Below are positions 60,632 to 64,000 of a stretch of DNA of 64,000 nucleotides, piece after piece (the first letter of the stretch is position 1; every line of letters starts with the position of its first letter). The notes beneath the pieces were generated by a model. The model was not told the DNA's origin. It ran no database searches and worked only from the letters and a program-made list of their open reading frames with translations. A program made the position numbers and the translations under genes. This DNA comes from Croceimicrobium hydrocarbonivorans (GTDB taxonomy: Bacteria; Bacteroidota; Bacteroidia; Flavobacteriales; Schleiferiaceae): assembly GCF_014524565.1 (NCBI RefSeq), contig NZ_CP060139.1, positions 2,673,501 to 2,737,500 on the forward strand, in the 5' to 3' direction.

Positions 60632-60985
60632 TTACTTGCTATTAATCCACTCCCTCGCCTCCTCAGCTTCTTCCTCATCAAAATACCGGATGTCTGCATC
60701 GGTAAAAGGTTTCATGATATCTGTCATGAGTTCGTGCCACTTCTTTTGGCCAACAATGGCTACTTTTTTAAGATGCTCCTTATTTTTAAGATCAAACTTC
60801 GCATCGCGCCAAAGAGCGCTTGCTGACCAGCCTTCAAAATCCTGCATCTCAAAGTACCAGCTAATTTGTTCGTGCTGCTCAATTTTCTGCCACAGTAGTG
60901 GTAACATTTTATCGTAATCGGTATCATCAAGTTTGCCTGTAGCAACCATGTAAATTTTGTCTATATTTTCTTCTATCTGTATCAT
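60632..60985 (-). CDS. SpoIIAA-like (STAS/DUF3478) protein
   Basis: A 117-residue soluble protein. IYMVATGKLDDTDYDKMLPL, ISWYFEMQDFEGWSASALW and VAIVGQKKWHELMTDIMKPF then TDADIRYFDEEEAEEAREWI match the SpoIIAA-like STAS fold. It is a small regulatory-type domain and often occurs beside transporters. Its partner is unknown. It lies 7 bases from the downstream CDF gene. Confidence 0.85.
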   Translation of the reverse strand: MIQIEENIDKIYMVATGKLDDTDYDKMLPLLWQKIEQHEQISWYFEMQDFEGWSASALWRDAKFDLKNKEHLKKVAIVGQKKWHELMTDIMKPFTDADIRYFDEEEAEEAREWINSK

Positions 60986-60992
60986 GTCGTTA

Positions 60993-61787
60993 CTATTTAG
61001 AAAGTTTCAAAATGCGAATAGCGCCCCGCATCACAAAGGCGAACACGATTCCACCAATTAACAGGTCAGGCCATTTGCTGTTTAGAAAATAAACCATTAC
61101 ACCGGCCAGGATCACTCCGCCATTAACAATAATGTCGTTGGAAGTGAATATGGCGCTGGCCTGCATGTGCGCTTCATCGCTTTTGGCTTTATTGATCAAC
61201 CATAGGGAAACCAAGTTGCCGATAAGGGCCAGAATTGCTATAACTATCATCCATTGAAACAGCGGTGTTTCGCTTTCGCTGAAAAATCTGCGCAAAACTT
61301 CTGAGAATCCTAAGAACGCCAATCCCATTTGAAAATAACCGCTGAATTTAGCGACTTTCTTCTTTCTGGAAACAGCACCACCAACTGCAAACAGGCTTAG
61401 TGCATAAACGATGGAATCTGCCAGCATATCCAATGAGTCGGCTATCAGGCCCATAGAGTTGGAAATCCATCCAGTAGTCAGCTCTATCACAAAGAAGCCG
61501 AAATTGATGCCCAGCACCCACCAAAGTATTTTTCGCTGTTGGGAGTCGTCAGTAGCCAACGGCAACTCAGCTTCATATTCCGTACTTTCCAAGTGGTCAT
61601 TGAGCTTAAGTTCACGAATGGCCTGATGGATCTTGTCTACTTCTTCCGTGTGATATACCTCCAGTTTACGATTGGGAATATCAAATGAAAGTTGCTTTAC
61701 CTCACTATAAGGCTCCAGCTTCATGCGGATCATCTGCTCCTCTGATGGGCAGTCCATTTTTGTTATTATGAATGTGCTTTTTTTCAA
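60993..61787 (-). CDS. CDF-type cation transporter with N-terminal metal-binding-like domain
   Basis: A 264-residue protein whose start codon appears to be TTG (61785-61787), since MKKSTFIITKMDCPSEEQMI is the usual beginning of this group. Residues 1-75 form a ferredoxin-like (HMA-like) domain with one Cys in MDCPSEEQ; the classical CxxC is missing. Membrane helices follow, with GLIADSLDMLADSIVYALSL and FTSNDIIVNGGVILAGVM carrying the metal-site Asp residues. It probably exports divalent metal. Confidence 0.85.
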   Translation of the reverse strand: MKKSTFIITKMDCPSEEQMIRMKLEPYSEVKQLSFDIPNRKLEVYHTEEVDKIHQAIRELKLNDHLESTEYEAELPLATDDSQQRKILWWVLGINFGFFVIELTTGWISNSMGLIADSLDMLADSIVYALSLFAVGGAVSRKKKVAKFSGYFQMGLAFLGFSEVLRRFFSESETPLFQWMIVIAILALIGNLVSLWLINKAKSDEAHMQASAIFTSNDIIVNGGVILAGVMVYFLNSKWPDLLIGGIVFAFVMRGAIRILKLSK

Positions 61788-61809
61788 GTGTTTTTTTATT
61801 TACCCGTTA

Positions 61810-61860
61810 GTTTAGTTGGCAAAAAATAGTTGGCAAAAGCAGTTGGCAGTTTGCAAAAGG
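61810..61860. repeat. TTGGCA repeat block, left of four-helix-bundle gene
   Basis: AGTTGGCAAAA-type units occur three times in tandem with small spacers (61811-61850), plus TTTGCAAAAG. The same word appears on the other side of the gene (62331-62425), there in both orientations. Confidence 0.6.
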
Positions 61861-61865
61861 TACCG

Positions 61866-62243
61866 TCATTTATTTCTTGGTTTATATTTTTCGGGGTTTT
61901 CAATCATATGGTTGAGCATTCGACCTACCTCTTCTGATTTAACGACAAGTTCATTTCGCTCTCCTTCCGATATATATTGGCAGGCCAAAGCAAAATCAAG
62001 AGAAATCTGAGTTTCAGAGTTTTCCATATCTGCATCACTCATTTTACTTGAGAAGTGCTTTGGATATTGACGTTTTCTATATCCTTCGCCAATAGCCCGA
62101 CACACTGATCGTGAAGATCTTCTTAATTGATCAGTCAGCGCATACTTCTCTTCGGATGGAAATTTCTTAGTAACCTCAAACACCTCCATCGCCAGCGAAA
62201 ATGCTTTCTTGAAAACAGTCAAATCACGAAAACTACCTGCCAT
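61866..62243 (-). CDS. Four-helix-bundle protein (23S rRNA IVS/S23-like family)
   Basis: A 125-residue helical protein, from the ATG at 62241-62243, with MAGSFRDLTVFKKAFSLAME, LTDQLRRSSRSVCRAIGEGY and EEVGRMLNHMIENPEKY, the four-helix-bundle family often encoded by intervening sequences and by short intergenic cassettes in Bacteroidota. Family members resemble the Avd protein of diversity-generating retroelements, but no reverse transcriptase is present. It is flanked by TTGGCAA repeats and appears inserted into the metal cluster. Confidence 0.8.
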   Translation of the reverse strand: MAGSFRDLTVFKKAFSLAMEVFEVTKKFPSEEKYALTDQLRRSSRSVCRAIGEGYRKRQYPKHFSSKMSDADMENSETQISLDFALACQYISEGERNELVVKSEEVGRMLNHMIENPEKYKPRNK

Positions 62244-62295
62244 AACCACCTGCCTTTACTTTCTTTGGTCTGATAAATGTCTTGATCTCTTTCAT
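62233..62295 (-). pseudogene. Truncated P-II-like gene start
   Basis: A frame from the ATG at 62293-62295 encodes MKEIKTFIRPKKV, which matches the N-terminus of P-II signalling proteins that accompany metal-efflux operons, then diverges to KAGGYGR and stops within the four-helix gene. No remainder of P-II is visible downstream. It is read as a gene cut off by the insertion of the four-helix cassette. Confidence 0.4.
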
Positions 62296-62330
62296 ATTGT
62301 TAGTTGTTTTATTTCTTTCCATCTTTTTAA

Positions 62331-62425
62331 GTTGGCAATAGGCAAATAGCAATTGGCAAAAGTTGTCGCGGTTAAGCTTCCTTGCCAACTGTTTTTTTTC
62401 TCTTTGCCAACTGCCCAGTGCCAAC
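62331..62425. repeat. TTGGCAA repeats in both orientations, right of four-helix-bundle gene
   Basis: AGTTGGCAATAGGCAAATAG and ATTGGCAAAAGTTG lie in one direction; TTGCCAACTG and TTTGCCAACTGCCC, TGCCAACTTTT in the other. The two sets could fold into a long hairpin. Confidence 0.6.
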
Positions 62426-62436
62426 TTTTAAAAATT

Positions 62437-64000
62437 CTATTTCTTATAAGCCAACAATCTCAAAGCATTAAACACCACTACCAGAGTTGACCCTTCATGA
62501 ATGAGTACCGCAACACCGATATTAGCAAAGCCGAAAACCGTGGCAGGTATTAACAATGCTACTATTCCCAAACTAACCCAGAGGTTTTGTTTGATAATAG
62601 CTTTGGCCTTCCTACTTAAACCGATTGCAAAAGGCAAGGTCTCCAGCTTATCAGCCATCAGGGCAATATCAGCTGTTTCCAGGGCTACATCACTGCCAGC
62701 TGCTCCCATGGCAATGCCTACTGTGCTATTTGCCATGGCCGGGGCATCATTCACGCCATCACCTACCATCGCTACTTTGGATTCTTTCTCCTTAAGTTCT
62801 TTAATGGCTTCAACCTTTTCTTCTGGTAACAAACTGCCCCAGGCATCTGTAAGGCCAATCTCTTTGGCTACTGCATCGGCTACTTTCTGGTTATCACCCG
62901 TTAGCATGATCATACGCTTGATACCAATCTTTTTGAGCTGCTCCAGGGTATTTTTTGCTTCCTTTCTGGGCGTATCCATCAGGGCAATAATGCCAATGTA
63001 GTGGTCATTCTGACGGATCAGCATGGTGGTATTTCCATCCGATTCCAGTGACTTCACTTTTTCTTCTATTTCCTTCTCTGGCTTATTATCATCCAGGGAT
63101 TCAAACAGGTCCAGGTTGCCGATGTACACTTTATTATTTCCCAGTGAAGCTTTTATCCCTTTACCAAGCACCGCTTCCAGATCTTTCGCTTCAAGCACAT
63201 CAGCACCATTTAATCGCTCTTTCCCATCCCGCACTACAGCTTTGGCCAGAGGATGGTCGCTGAGGTTTTCTACAGCTACTGCTATTTTCAACAGCTCGTC
63301 CTCGTTTACATCACCTAAAGCAATTACTTCGGTGAGCTTGGGTTTACCTTCTGTTAGCGTTCCGGTTTTATCAAATGCCAGGGCAGTGAGTACACCCAGG
63401 TCTTCCAGCGGACGACCACCTTTAATAAGCACTCCGCTTTTGGCTGCCCGGGCTACTCCACTTAGCACTGCACTTGGGGTGGCAATGGCCAAAGCACAAG
63501 GGCTGGCAGCCACCAATACGGCCATTGCTCGGTAGAAGCTTACACTAAAAGGCTCATCTATGACCAGAAAAGCGAAATTGAGCAACACGACCAGTACCAA
63601 TACGGACGGGACAAAATACTTCTCAAATTTGTCGGTGAGCCGTTGTGTAGGTGATTTCTGGGTTTGAGCTTCATTCACCAATTTTACCAAACGGGAGAGC
63701 GTAGAGTCCTTTGCTACTTTAATCACTTTGATTTCCAGCGTATTGTTGCCATTTATGGTACCCGAAAATGCACGGTTCTCATCTTTGATATCATCTTCCT
63801 GTGACCAGTCTTTATCGGGATTATCCACCGGTTCTTTATCTACCGGCACACTTTCCCCGGTGATAGGCGCCTGATTCACGCTACTTGATCCGCTGACAAC
63901 CACACCATCGGCTGAGATTTTGCTATTGGGCTTCACCACGATGATGTCACCGATGCTCAATTCCTCAATACCGACTTCTTCGGTCTTACCATTTCTCTTA
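62437..64000 (-). CDS. P1B-type heavy-metal-translocating ATPase (C-terminal part; cut by window)
   Basis: The frame stays open to the window end, so this is the C-terminal part of about 520 residues; the true N-terminus lies beyond 64000. It has the actuator TGES motif, the membrane motif ASPCALAIATPSA (SPC rather than CPC, as in the P1B-4 Co/Zn group), phosphorylation site DKTGTLTEGK, the HP dipeptide LSDHPLAKAV and hinge MVGDGVNDAPAMANS. It exports divalent metal using ATP. It starts the reverse metal-resistance cluster. Confidence 0.93.
   Translation of the reverse strand, partial: KRNGKTEEVGIEELSIGDIIVVKPNSKISADGVVVSGSSSVNQAPITGESVPVDKEPVDNPDKDWSQEDDIKDENRAFSGTINGNNTLEIKVIKVAKDSTLSRLVKLVNEAQTQKSPTQRLTDKFEKYFVPSVLVLVVLLNFAFLVIDEPFSVSFYRAMAVLVAASPCALAIATPSAVLSGVARAAKSGVLIKGGRPLEDLGVLTALAFDKTGTLTEGKPKLTEVIALGDVNEDELLKIAVAVENLSDHPLAKAVVRDGKERLNGADVLEAKDLEAVLGKGIKASLGNNKVYIGNLDLFESLDDNKPEKEIEEKVKSLESDGNTTMLIRQNDHYIGIIALMDTPRKEAKNTLEQLKKIGIKRMIMLTGDNQKVADAVAKEIGLTDAWGSLLPEEKVEAIKELKEKESKVAMVGDGVNDAPAMANSTVGIAMGAAGSDVALETADIALMADKLETLPFAIGLSRKAKAIIKQNLWVSLGIVALLIPATVFGFANIGVAVLIHEGSTLVVVFNALRLLAYKK

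Noticed and set aside
61866-62243. Diversity-generating retroelement accessory (Avd)
   Set aside because: The four-helix-bundle family resembles Avd, but there is no reverse transcriptase, template repeat or variable repeat nearby.
61810-62427. CRISPR array
   Set aside because: The TTGGCAA words are short, irregularly spaced and in both orientations, with no constant-length spacers and no cas genes.
37662-64000. A conjugative transposon of the CTnDOT type
   Set aside because: The integrase is IntDOT-like, but no relaxase, coupling ATPase or Tra/VirB genes were seen in the window; such genes could only lie beyond 64000.

Overview
The window is a Bacteroidota chromosome segment, most likely from a marine Flavobacteriales relative (Cryomorphaceae/Schleiferiaceae-like; this is inference). 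The evidence is type IX secretion sorting tails, PorV/PorQ, GWxTD, DUF4286 and DUF4248 proteins, TAnnTTTG promoter elements, weak Shine-Dalgarno sequences, and an IntDOT-like integrase.

Positions 1-37746 are host chromosome. They hold a paired active/inactive M16 protease operon, rplU-rpmA, serS, recX, a ChaN-like protein and an amidase. A small sulfur cluster (SQR-like oxidoreductase, DsrC/TusE-like carrier, DsrE-like protein) follows. Further on are an M48 protease, threonine aldolase, a PorV/PorQ protein, pssA-purS, fumC, fatty-acyl-CoA ligase, glycosyltransferases, an LpxL-type acyltransferase, a GWxTD protein and tRNA-Ser(UGA). Two host genes look broken: a DUF4625-like lipoprotein (frameshift) and a secreted protein with an in-frame amber codon.

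Positions 37747 to about 59110 form an integrated mobile element next to tRNA-Ser. It starts with a tyrosine integrase, a DUF4248 protein and, in reverse orientation, a 788-aa nuclease-like/NACHT NTPase that is probably anti-phage cargo. A tightly packed, all-forward operon of about 21 genes follows (42050-59104), with ATGA/TAATG overlaps. It encodes small membrane proteins, a transglutaminase/papain-fold protein, a group of small beta-rich candidate capsid proteins, an annexin-like-repeat protein and a glucosaminidase with a possible -1 frameshift membrane tail. It continues with fibre-like proteins, holin/spanin-like proteins, an adenine methylase, a RadC/JAB protein, a 1299-aa SNF2 helicase and a RadA-like ATPase. 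I see no terminase, portal, tape measure, tail tube or sheath. My working hypothesis is a provirus of a tailless, perhaps membrane-containing virus. The capsid assignment rests on sequence feel and gene order, not on a search.

Positions 59286-64000 are a reverse-strand metal-resistance cluster: frameshifted ynfA, DUF3703, two CDF-type transporters, a SpoIIAA-like protein and a P1B-type ATPase cut by the window end. A four-helix-bundle gene flanked by TTGGCAA repeats sits inside it, apparently on top of a truncated P-II-like gene start. No copy of the tRNA 3' end is visible at the right side, so the right boundary of the element is unproven. No intergenic stretch longer than about 300 bases lacks a described feature.
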